This document shows positions 1 through 5,209 of a stretch of DNA of 7,056 nt, piece by piece. Under the pieces are notes generated by a model, which had not been told where the DNA came from, made no database searches, and saw only the letters and a list, made by a program, of their open reading frames with translations. The position numbers were made by a program, and so were the translations under genes. The stretch spans positions 1 to 7,056 of the forward strand of contig JAUHYJ010000188.1 in the NCBI GenBank assembly GCA_030425785.1, read 5' to 3'. The DNA comes from Acidimicrobiia bacterium. GTDB lineage: Bacteria; Actinomycetota; Acidimicrobiia; Acidimicrobiales; Ilumatobacteraceae. Numbering within the stretch: position 1 is the first letter of the stretch; each line of letters starts with the position of its first letter.

Positions 1-77
1 ACACCAAGCTACTCATCGCGTCGATCCCGCGCCTCGCTCCGGACGACACTCCCGCCCACGATCGGAGGACATCGTGA
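1..77 (+). CDS. C-terminal end of a probable oligopeptide/dipeptide-type ABC transporter ATP-binding protein (partial)
   Basis: Only the last 24 codons are visible. They are read in the third frame from base 3 and end at TGA 75-77. The tail reads TKLLIASIPRLAPDD followed by a short polar end. Opp/Dpp/Nik-type ABC ATPases typically carry a C-terminal segment of the form HPYT(R/K)xLLxxIPR, just after the H-loop half of the protein, and this matches it well. If correct, the gene encodes a cytoplasmic ATPase powering uptake of peptides, nickel or similar small solutes, with the rest of the transporter upstream of the window. Its stop overlaps the GTG start of the CoA-transferase (GTGA at 74-77), so the two are probably co-transcribed and translationally coupled. 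The match rests on a short tail, so the family call is moderate and the substrate unknown. Confidence 0.62.
   Translation, partial: TKLLIASIPRLAPDDTPAHDRRTS
64..68 (+). promoter_or_regulatory. Ribosome binding site of the CoA-transferase gene
   Basis: A perfect GGAGG lies five bases before the GTG at 74. It fixes that GTG as the start, although the same frame stays open to the window edge. It is one of the few clear Shine-Dalgarno motifs in the window. Confidence 0.75.
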
Positions 78-1258
78 CCTTGCCCCTCGAAGGTGTTCGC
101 ATCATCGAAGCCGCGACCATCCTGGCCGCCCCGCTCTCGTCATCGCTGCTCAGCGAGTTCGGCGCCGAGGTGATCAAGGTCGAAGAACCTGGTCGCGGCG
201 ACCCCGTCCGCGGCTTCCCGCCCCTGGCGGGTGGCGCGTCGGGACCATTCCACGTCACCAATCGGAACAAGAAGAGCGTGACCCTCGACCTCCGCACCGA
301 GGCCGGCGCCGCACTCCTCGTCGACCTGTGCCGGGACGCCGACGCGCTCGTGCTCAACTACCGGCCGCCGACGCTCGAGCGCTGGGGCATCACGTACGAA
401 CGGCTCAAGGCAGCGAACCCTCGCCTGATCGTGCTGCACCTGACGGCGTTCGGTCTCGGTGGCCCGTACTCCGATCACCCCGGGTTCGGTCGGGTGGCCG
501 AAGCGTTCGCCGGTCTGACCCACATCACCGGCGAGCCGGACGGTCCCCCCTACTTCCCCGGCTACCCGGTCGCCGACGGCATGGGCGGCGTCTGGGGCGC
601 ATTCCTGCTGACGATCGCGCTGCTCCACCAACGCGAGACGGGCGAGGGGCAGCTGATCGATCTCGCACTGTACGAACCGATCCTGCGGATGATGGAGGAC
701 TTCGTCGTCCGATACGGGCTCAACGGCGAGGTGAAGGGCCGCAGCGGTAACGATCAGCCACACTCGTGCCCGAACGGGATCTTCCCGACCGCCGACGACC
801 TCTACGTGGTCCTGCCGGCATCGACGCCGAACATGTGGGACCGCCTCGTCCAGCTCCTCGACGATCCCGACGGCGAGCTGGCGGCGCTCGACACCGCTCC
901 GAAGCGGATCGCCGAACGCCCGCGGGTCAATGCTGCGGTGACGGCGATGACCTCCCGGTACGAGCGCGATCAGCTCGTCGAGCTCCTTCGCTCACACGGC
1001 ATCGCCTGTGGCACGGTCAACACCGTCGCCGACATCTGTGCCGATCCGCACATCGCCGAGCGGGGCAACCTCGTGACCGTTCACGACGATGCGCTCGGCG
1101 ACCTGCTCGTGCAGGCGCCGATCGGGCACTTCTCGTCCATCTCGACCGTGGTGGGGCCCGGGCCGCGCCTCGGCCAGCACAACGACGAGGTGCTGCTCGC
1201 CGTCGAGGGCATGACCGAGGAGCGCCTCGCCGAGCTCCGACGCGACGGCGTGGTCTGA
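74..1258 (+). CDS. CaiB/BaiF family (class III) CoA-transferase
   Basis: The 394-residue product has the usual length for family III CoA-transferases, which move CoA between acyl-CoA and a free carboxylic acid through aspartyl-anhydride and thioester intermediates in the cytoplasm. The N-terminus (LPLEGVRIIEAATILAAP) and the FGAEVIKVEEPGRGDPVR segment at 29-46 are the Rossmann-like CoA-binding start of the family. NRNKKSVTLDL (63-73) and FGLGGPYSDHPGF (126-138) are further hallmarks. The catalytic aspartate is probably D168 in the PVADGMGG segment, close to D169 of formyl-CoA transferase. The RETGEGQLIDLALYE stretch (187-201) follows as expected. GTG 74 is chosen for its GGAGG site and GTGA overlap with the upstream ABC gene. 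That coupling hints that the enzyme may activate an acid imported by the transporter, which is inference. Within the family the substrate cannot be read from sequence; formyl-, carnitine-, succinyl- and racemase-type members all look alike. Confidence 0.93.
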   Translation: MTLPLEGVRIIEAATILAAPLSSSLLSEFGAEVIKVEEPGRGDPVRGFPPLAGGASGPFHVTNRNKKSVTLDLRTEAGAALLVDLCRDADALVLNYRPPTLERWGITYERLKAANPRLIVLHLTAFGLGGPYSDHPGFGRVAEAFAGLTHITGEPDGPPYFPGYPVADGMGGVWGAFLLTIALLHQRETGEGQLIDLALYEPILRMMEDFVVRYGLNGEVKGRSGNDQPHSCPNGIFPTADDLYVVLPASTPNMWDRLVQLLDDPDGELAALDTAPKRIAERPRVNAAVTAMTSRYERDQLVELLRSHGIACGTVNTVADICADPHIAERGNLVTVHDDALGDLLVQAPIGHFSSISTVVGPGPRLGQHNDEVLLAVEGMTEERLAELRRDGVV

Positions 1259-1268
1259 CGATCCTCCA

Positions 1269-1421
1269 TCACGACCGGGGGCACCGGGCGAGCCGATCGG
1301 GTGCCGCCCGACGCAGCGCCGCGAGGCGGTCGACGATCAGCGGTTCACCACCGAGCTCGACCCGGTGGACGGCGTCAGAGCGCCTGGCGGACGCCGGGGA
1401 GGCGCGATCTACCTCGGGCAC
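1269..1421 (-). CDS. Possible small ORF overlapping the 3' end of the permease gene (hypothetical)
   Basis: A 50-codon frame starts at GTG 1421-1419, overlaps the last part of the permease gene in another frame, and ends at TGA 1271-1269. The part beyond the permease stop encodes a balanced stretch including VELGGEPLIVDRLAALRR. By hand count 29 of 35 codons there end in G or C, as in the real genes nearby. I recognise no family. The overlap of about 47 nt is larger than the neat 4-nt junctions elsewhere in this operon and no ribosome site is obvious. It could be a genuine small operon tail gene, a decayed gene remnant, or chance in GC-rich DNA. Confidence 0.22.
   Translation of the reverse strand: MPEVDRASPASARRSDAVHRVELGGEPLIVDRLAALRRAAPDRLARCPRS
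1348..1368. terminator. Weak hairpin between convergent genes, possible bidirectional terminator
   Basis: CCACCG (1348-1353) and CGGTGG (1363-1368) form a 6-bp stem with a 9-nt loop in the 116-nt gap between the convergent CoA-transferase and permease genes. There is no T-run on either side, so a canonical intrinsic terminator is not supported. The position is the main argument. Confidence 0.22.
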
Positions 1422-2244
1422 CGGATGCCACGAAGGCGATGACGAAGAGCGCCGCGCCCGTGAGCACGATGGTGGGGCCCGACGCGATGTCGAGGTGATA
1501 GCTGAGGTTCATGCCGACCAGGCCCGTGACGGCGCCGACGGCGGTGGCGATGAGCAGCATCCTCAGGAAGCTCGATGTGAGCAGCCGTGCGATGACCGCC
1601 GGCACGACGAGCGCAGCGGCGATGAGGGTGACACCCATGACGTTCATCGTGACCAGGATCGACGCCGCCAGGAGCACCATCAGGACGGCGTCCGTGACGG
1701 CGACCCGGACGCCGGTCACCTCGGCGACTTCGGGGTCGAAGGTGACGAAGAGCAGTCGGCGGTACGCGACGACGATCGTGGCGACGGTCACGAAGGTGAC
1801 GGCGACGATGAGGTAGACGTCGCTGCGGCTGACACCGAGCACGTTGCCGAACAGTGCCGCGTCGGCGTTCTGGCCGGGTGAGCCGAACACCTGGATGAGC
1901 GCGAGGCCGAGCGCGAACGAGGCGGTCGTCACCACGCCGATGGCAGCATCGGAGCCGACCGGGCGGCGGCGGGTGATGCCGCCGATCATGAGCGCGGTGA
2001 CGAGCCCCCAGGCGCCGGCGCCGAGGAAGACGTTGACGCCGATGAGCGACGCAGCGGCGAAGCCGCCGAAGATCGAGTGCGAGAGCCCATGGCCGATGTA
2101 GCTCATCGATCGGAGCACGACGTAGCAGCCGATCAGGCCGCAGAGCGCGCCGGCGATCGTCGCGACGACGAGGCCGTTGCGGAAGAACTCGAACTCGTAG
2201 GGACGCAGGAACTCGTCGAGTGCGCCGGCGATGAGCGCGATCAT
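1375..2244 (-). CDS. znuB: Metal (zinc/manganese-type) ABC transporter permease, ABC-3 family
   Basis: A 289-residue polytopic membrane protein of the ABC-3 family (ZnuB/MntB/TroC), forming the transmembrane channel of the importer. Hydrophobic segments span most of the chain, roughly 24-45, 57-90, 100-120, 142-160, 183-200, 203-222, 228-248 and 256-275. Family hallmarks are the early SMSYIGHGLSHSIFGG segment (46-61), the cytoplasmic FDPEVAEVTG loop (169-178) that contacts the ATPase, the MGVTLIAAALVVPAVIARLL helix (203-222), and LSYHLDIASGPTIVLTG (247-263) near the end. The frame is open further upstream, but ATG 2244 is the start that gives family length. Its ATG overlaps the TGA of the ATPase gene as ATGA (2244-2241), so translation is coupled and no separate ribosome site is needed. 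Zinc is favoured by the neighbours, while manganese or iron transport is possible for this fold. Confidence 0.93.
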   Translation of the reverse strand: MIALIAGALDEFLRPYEFEFFRNGLVVATIAGALCGLIGCYVVLRSMSYIGHGLSHSIFGGFAAASLIGVNVFLGAGAWGLVTALMIGGITRRRPVGSDAAIGVVTTASFALGLALIQVFGSPGQNADAALFGNVLGVSRSDVYLIVAVTFVTVATIVVAYRRLLFVTFDPEVAEVTGVRVAVTDAVLMVLLAASILVTMNVMGVTLIAAALVVPAVIARLLTSSFLRMLLIATAVGAVTGLVGMNLSYHLDIASGPTIVLTGAALFVIAFVASGARGRSRLPGVRQAL

Positions 2245-3149
2245 GGCTGGCCGAGCGCGACCGGATCGGGTTCGTCGGGTGCCGACGGGTCCGCGTGGGT
2301 GTGCGGGTGCTCGTGCGGATGCGAATGGGTGTACGGGTGCGAGTGATGGTGATGGTGATGGTGATGGTGATCGTCGTGCGCGAGCGACGCCGCGACCGGC
2401 CCGTCGATCACGACCGGTAGGCCTGCGTGCTGCAGGACCTGCATCGGCGAACCGTACGTGGCCTCGAGCACCTCGGGTGTCAGCACGTCGACGGGCCGCC
2501 CGACGCCGACCACCCGCCGGTTGATGCACACCATGGTGGGCAGGTGCGCAGCGAACCCGTTGAGATCGTGGGTCGTGATGACGATCGCCATCCCGACTCG
2601 TCGGAGCTCACCGAGCAGGTGCAGCACCTCGTGGCGGGTCTTGACGTCGAGGCCACTGGTCGGCTCGTCGAGCAAGAGGACGTCGGCCTCGGTCATCATC
2701 GCCCGGGCCAGGAACATGCGCTGCTGCTGGCCGCCCGACAGTGCACGGATGTGCCGGTCGCCGAGATCGCCGATGCCCAGCTGGTCGAGCACCTGATCGA
2801 GCCGATCGCGTTCCGCGCGCCGCTCGGCTCGTGTCGACCAGAAGTGTCGCAGTGGGCGCGTCCTGGCCATGAGGACGCACTCGCTCACCGTGACCGGGAA
2901 GTCCCAGTTGACGGTCTCGAGTTGCGGCACGAACCCGAAGCGGACGCCGGGCGATCGTTCGACGACGCCGGTCATCGGTTGAACGGCGCCCGAGATCGCC
3001 CGGAGCAGGGTGGTCTTGCCGGACCCGGACGGCCCGACGATGCCGACGAAGTCGCCACGGCGCACCTCGAGGTCGACGTCCTCCAGCACCGGCGCGTGCC
3101 CGTACGAGCAGGTGATCGATCTGGCACGGACGACGACGTCGGAACTCAC
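2241..3149 (-). CDS. znuC: Metal (zinc/manganese-type) ABC transporter ATP-binding protein with His-rich C-terminal tail
   Basis: The 302-residue cytoplasmic ATPase drives the metal importer. All nucleotide-binding motifs are intact: Walker A GPSGSGKT (39-46), Q-loop Q76 in FVPQLE, signature LSGGQQQR (137-144), Walker B VLLLDEPT (157-164), D-loop SGLD (165-168) and H-loop H194. The PVTVSECVLM segment after the Q-loop is typical of the Zn/Mn/Fe subfamily. After about residue 255 comes an extension with 17 histidines in about 30 residues: nine consecutive His (261-269), then alternating His with Ser, Pro, Thr or Glu. E. coli ZnuC also has a His cluster near its C-terminus, which supports zinc, but this one is longer. 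The start is GTG 3149, because it overlaps the TGA of the binding-protein gene as GTGA (3149-3146) and places the protein in normal register; longer in-frame extensions would run into that gene. The His tail may bind or sense metal, which is inference. Confidence 0.95.
   Translation of the reverse strand: MSSDVVVRARSITCSYGHAPVLEDVDLEVRRGDFVGIVGPSGSGKTTLLRAISGAVQPMTGVVERSPGVRFGFVPQLETVNWDFPVTVSECVLMARTRPLRHFWSTRAERRAERDRLDQVLDQLGIGDLGDRHIRALSGGQQQRMFLARAMMTEADVLLLDEPTSGLDVKTRHEVLHLLGELRRVGMAIVITTHDLNGFAAHLPTMVCINRRVVGVGRPVDVLTPEVLEATYGSPMQVLQHAGLPVVIDGPVAASLAHDDHHHHHHHHHSHPYTHSHPHEHPHTHADPSAPDEPDPVALGQP
2343..2372. repeat. Hexanucleotide tandem repeat encoding the polyhistidine run
   Basis: On the plus strand GTGATG occurs four times in tandem from 2343 to 2366, followed by the variant GTGATC at 2367-2372. 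On the coding minus strand this gives alternating CAC/CAT codons for consecutive histidines. Because the unit is six bases, gain or loss by slippage would keep the frame and change the His run by two residues. Confidence 0.9.
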
Positions 3150-4240
3150 TGGGGATATCCTGCGCCGTCCGTGCCGACGCCGCACACCTCGAACTCCTCG
3201 AGCGTCGCCGGGTCGCCGCCGAGTGCCGCGGTCATGGTGATGTAGTTGGCCCGCATCAGACCGACCCACGAGTGTTCGGCATCGCCCGGAGCGCCCGGCA
3301 GGTCGTCGTCGCGCAGCGTGTCGACGTAGGTGCCCCCGGTCTCGGCGGCGATCTGGTCGAGCACGGGCGACGGGAACACCTCGGAACCGAAGATCGCTGG
3401 CACGCCTTCGGCCTCGATCTGATCGATCAGATCGGCGACCTCCTGCGGCGACGGCTCACCGAAGTCGGCCGGTTGGATGGCGCCGACGACCTCGAAGCCG
3501 TAGTTCTCGGCGAAGTAGGCGTACGCGTCGTGATAGGTGAGCAGCCGCTTGTTCTCCGATGGGATGGTGGCGAACGCCGCCTGCATGGCCTCGTCGAGCT
3601 CGATGACGCATGCGGTGAACTCGTCGTAGTTGGCGGCGTACTCGTCGGCGCCGTCGGGGTCGACCTCGCTCATCGTGTCGCGCACGATCTCGGCGTAGGC
3701 GAGTGCGAGTGACGGATCGGTCCACAGGTGCGGGTTGGGCTTGCCCTCGTCCTCGGGGAAGGAGAAGTCGTACTTGTACTCGTCGGGGTCGATCGTCTCG
3801 TCGCCGAGCTCGACCAGGACGGAGTCGTCGGCCATGTTGGCCAGCGCGAGCTCCTTCGTCGGTTCCTCGAGGACGAGACCGTTGATGAAGATCACGTCGG
3901 CGTCGCTGAGCAGCTCGGCGACGCTCGGCTGCGGTTCGAAGGTGTGCGAGTTCGTTCCCTCGGGCACGATGCCCACGATCTCGGCGCGACCACCGATGAC
4001 GTTCGAGGCGATCGAGGTGATGGGGGCGACGGTCGTCGCGATCAGCAACGCGGAGGACTTGCCGGCGTCGGACGATTCGCTCGGTTCGGCATCGGCCGGT
4101 TCGTCGTCGTCACCGCAGGCGGCGAGGACGAACGATGCCGCGACACCGACGGCGACGAGGCGACGCCCGCGGCGGGGAGTGCGACGACGCCCGCGGCGGG
4201 GAGTGCGAGGGGATGGGAAGGCGGAGGCGGTGGGGGTCAC
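3146..4240 (-). CDS. znuA: Metal ABC transporter substrate-binding lipoprotein (ZnuA/TroA family, cluster A-I)
   Basis: This 364-residue extracytoplasmic lipoprotein captures the metal for the importer. A long, very Arg-rich n-region (residues 11-27) precedes a hydrophobic core and lipobox VLAAC (38-42), so C42 should be lipidated. A short acidic linker follows. The mature part has the family pattern: ATTVAPITSIASNVIGG (68-84), SHTFEPQPS (98-106) with ligand H99, NPHLWTDP (169-176) with H171, YHDAYAYF (236-243) with H237, and the RDDDLPG segment (310-316) holding the expected aspartate. A His at the third position is usual in zinc binders, while many Mn/Fe binders have Glu there. The His-rich loop of many ZnuA proteins is replaced by an acidic Asp/Glu/Tyr stretch (about 151-165). 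GTG 4240 is the start; no Shine-Dalgarno motif is seen, and a -10-like hexamer seven bases upstream suggests a leaderless mRNA. It is the first gene of the operon and divergent from the Fur-family gene. C211 and C353 are the only other cysteines. Confidence 0.93.
   Translation of the reverse strand: MTPTASAFPSPRTPRRGRRRTPRRGRRLVAVGVAASFVLAACGDDDEPADAEPSESSDAGKSSALLIATTVAPITSIASNVIGGRAEIVGIVPEGTNSHTFEPQPSVAELLSDADVIFINGLVLEEPTKELALANMADDSVLVELGDETIDPDEYKYDFSFPEDEGKPNPHLWTDPSLALAYAEIVRDTMSEVDPDGADEYAANYDEFTACVIELDEAMQAAFATIPSENKRLLTYHDAYAYFAENYGFEVVGAIQPADFGEPSPQEVADLIDQIEAEGVPAIFGSEVFPSPVLDQIAAETGGTYVDTLRDDDLPGAPGDAEHSWVGLMRANYITMTAALGGDPATLEEFEVCGVGTDGAGYPQ
4161..4208. repeat. Perfect 24-bp tandem duplication in the signal-peptide coding region
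   Basis: Bases 4161-4184 are repeated exactly at 4185-4208. Each unit starts CGACGCCC and ends GGAGTGCGA. On the minus strand it encodes RTPRRGRR twice (residues 12-27) in the n-region of the binding lipoprotein. The 24-bp length keeps the frame. Confidence 0.95.
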
Positions 4241-4247
4241 CGTCGAG

Positions 4248-4278
4248 AGGCTACTCGCTTGTTACGAGTCGCTCGCAA
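4248..4278 (-). promoter_or_regulatory. Candidate leaderless promoter of the metal importer operon
   Basis: Reading the minus strand, TTGCGA (4278-4273) could serve as -35 and TAGCCT (4253-4248) as -10, with a 19-nt spacer. Seven bases separate the -10 from the GTG start at 4240, which would place transcription start at or near the start codon. This agrees with the lack of a Shine-Dalgarno motif and with the frequency of leaderless genes in actinobacteria. The spacer is slightly long and the hexamers are only partial matches. Confidence 0.4.
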
Positions 4279-4280
4279 CA
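4260..4280. promoter_or_regulatory. Candidate Fur/Zur-type operator palindrome
   Basis: TGTTACGAG (4260-4268) and CTCGCAACA (4272-4280) are inverted repeats with one mismatch around a central TCG. The site lies between the divergent importer and Fur-family genes and covers the candidate -35 and spacer of the importer promoter, where a repressor would block polymerase. A further half-site copy, CGCAACA, lies at 4286-4292. It does not resemble the AT-rich Zur consensus known from Streptomyces and Mycobacterium, so the assignment to the neighbouring regulator is inference from position and symmetry. Confidence 0.42.
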
Positions 4281-4297
4281 GCGGGCGCAACAGCAGG
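4274..4297. repeat. 12-bp imperfect tandem direct repeat in the divergent regulatory region
   Basis: CGCAACAGCGGG (4274-4285) is followed immediately by CGCAACAGCAGG (4286-4297), with one mismatch. The first copy shares its CGCAACA with the right arm of the palindrome, so the repeat may add an extra half-site one helical turn away. It may also be simple duplication. Confidence 0.55.
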
Positions 4298-4321
4298 CGC
4301 GACGGACGGCAGGACGAGGGC

Positions 4322-4350
4322 GTGAACCGATGATCGCGCACTGGTACGGT
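4322..4350 (+). promoter_or_regulatory. Candidate leaderless promoter of the Fur-family gene
   Basis: TACGGT (4345-4350) fits the TAnnnT -10 pattern and lies nine bases before the ATG at 4360. GTGAAC (4322-4327), 17 bases further upstream, is a weak -35. No Shine-Dalgarno motif precedes 4360. The arrangement implies a leaderless or near-leaderless transcript and argues against the in-frame ATG at 4330, which would put the -10 inside the gene. Confidence 0.4.
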
Positions 4351-4359
4351 CAACGATCC

Positions 4360-4797
4360 ATGGTCGACGACACCGACGTCTCCCAGGCGCTCGAGCAGCT
4401 CCGACGCACCGGTGGCCGAGTCACTCAGCAACGGCGCCTCGTCCTGCAGGCCCTCGTCGACGCCCAGCCTCACCCCTCGGCAGAGGACGTCGCCGAGCGC
4501 GTGGCCGCGGTCGCGCCCGACGTCCACATGTCCACCGTGTACCGGACGCTCAACACGCTCACCGAACTCGGAGTGATCAGTCACGTCCACATCGACCACG
4601 GGCCCTCCCTGTACCACTTCGCCGACGACGTGCGACCACATCTCGTCTGCCGGCAGTGTGGTCGCGTCGACCACGTCGACGCCGAGACGTTCGAGGCGGT
4701 GCGGGCCACGATCGAATCAGCGAGCGGGTTCCGACTCGATCGCGGTCACTTCGCCTGGTCGGCGAACTGCCCGGCCTGTCGGGACGACCTCGACTGA
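4360..4797 (+). CDS. Fur-family metal-responsive transcriptional regulator, probable regulator of the adjacent importer
   Basis: A 145-residue protein of normal Fur length. The N-terminal winged helix (about 1-85) contains GGRVTQQRRLVLQAL (18-32), HPSAEDV (38-44) and the recognition-helix segment MSTVYRTLNTLTELGVI (57-73). The C-terminal dimerisation and metal domain has two CxxC pairs, C97/C100 and C137/C140, which form the structural zinc site of many family members. H38, H80, H86, H94, E112 and H130 are possible ligands of the sensory site. The HHDH motif preceding the first CxxC in E. coli Fur is reduced here to RPH94, so metal choice differs from classical Fur or cannot be read by simple comparison. 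The gene is divergent from the metal importer, which in other bacteria usually means it represses that operon and perhaps itself; Zur or a manganese-sensing Mur are the leading options. ATG 4360 is preferred over ATG 4330 because of the -10-like TACGGT just upstream and the lack of conserved residues in the extension. Confidence 0.92.
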   Translation: MVDDTDVSQALEQLRRTGGRVTQQRRLVLQALVDAQPHPSAEDVAERVAAVAPDVHMSTVYRTLNTLTELGVISHVHIDHGPSLYHFADDVRPHLVCRQCGRVDHVDAETFEAVRATIESASGFRLDRGHFAWSANCPACRDDLD

Positions 4798-4835
4798 CAC
4801 GTCCGACCGCGCACCGCCCGACAGCGCTACGTGTC
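4796..4835. terminator. Hairpin between convergent genes, possible bidirectional terminator
   Basis: GACACGT (4796-4802) pairs perfectly with ACGTGTC (4829-4835). Inside, GCGC at 4809-4812 can pair with GCGC at 4824-4827, giving a two-step stem. The structure starts within the stop codon of the Fur-family gene and ends just before the stop of the convergent VOC gene. No T-run follows, as is common in high-GC actinobacteria. Confidence 0.35.
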
Positions 4836-4840
4836 CGTCG

Positions 4841-5209
4841 TCAGATCGTGGACGTCCCGTCCGCCCAGAACTCCACACGGTTCCCCGCGGGGTCGCGCAC
4901 GTCGAGCACCTCTGCGCCCCACCGGACGCCGATCTCCGCGACCTCGACACCCGCTCGGAGCAGGTCGGCACGGACGACATGGACGTCCTCGACCTGCAGA
5001 CTCAAGGTGATGCCATCACCGCGGCCGGGCGCGATCGACGATCGACTCGCATCGGCGACGCTCACGAACGAGGTCGGGCCGAGCGCGAACTCGACGAACC
5101 AGTCGTTCTCGAACACGACCGCCAGCGAGAGCGACTCGCGGTAGAACGCGACCGTCTCGGCCCACCGATCCGTGTAGAGGATCGTATTCGAGCGTCGCAC
5201 CGTCACCAC
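4841..5209 (-). CDS. VOC superfamily (glyoxalase/bleomycin resistance/dioxygenase fold) protein
   Basis: A single-domain 122-residue cytoplasmic protein, the usual size for one VOC unit of two beta-alpha-beta-beta-beta modules. The first module opens with SNTILYTDRWAETVAFYRESL (7-27), the standard strand, helix and FYxxxL pattern. WFVEFALGPTSFVSV (37-51) follows. The second module has LSLQVEDVHVVRADLLRAGVEV (69-90) and the hallmark VLDVRDPAGNRVEFW (101-115). E40 and E113 sit where metal-ligand or catalytic glutamates often occur, while other expected ligands are not obvious. Members range from glyoxalases and extradiol dioxygenases to antibiotic-binding resistance proteins, so the substrate cannot be named. 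GTG 5209 is the longest start; GTG codons at 5206 and 5200 are alternatives and no clear ribosome site separates them. It is convergent with the Fur-family gene, and nothing links the two functionally. Confidence 0.88.
   Translation of the reverse strand: MVTVRRSNTILYTDRWAETVAFYRESLSLAVVFENDWFVEFALGPTSFVSVADASRSSIAPGRGDGITLSLQVEDVHVVRADLLRAGVEVAEIGVRWGAEVLDVRDPAGNRVEFWADGTSTI

Noticed and set aside
766..1881. A 371-codon plus-strand open frame crossing from the CoA-transferase into the permease region
   Set aside because: It is out of frame with the CoA-transferase, extremely Arg/Asp-rich, and runs antisense through the permease gene.
2343..2372. CRISPR-like or regulatory repeat array
   Set aside because: The units are six bases without spacers and are fully explained by His codons inside the ATPase gene.
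2245..2529. N-terminal extension of the permease to an upstream start at 2529
   Set aside because: The extension is Arg/Pro-rich, overlaps the ATPase gene entirely, and exceeds family length. The ATGA junction at 2244 gives a normal start.
2427..3245. A 272-codon plus-strand frame opposite the ABC ATPase
   Set aside because: All conserved ATPase motifs are on the minus strand. The plus product has no domain pattern.
3150..3269. N-terminal extension of the ATPase to an upstream start at 3269
   Set aside because: The extra 40 residues are low complexity and lie inside the binding-protein gene. GTG 3149 with the GTGA overlap fits the family.
4161..4208. Attachment site or transposon target duplication from the 24-bp repeat
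   Set aside because: The copies are directly adjacent, with no insert, integrase or terminal inverted repeats nearby.
3728..4333. Plus-strand 201-codon frame antisense to the binding protein
   Set aside because: It is a Gly/Arg/Asp-rich shadow of the lipoprotein gene, which has a lipobox and ordered metal-site motifs.
4135..4359. Longer Fur-family protein starting at 4135 or 4330
   Set aside because: The extension reads antisense through the signal-peptide coding region and carries no conserved sequence. The -10-like motif at 4345-4350 favours 4360.
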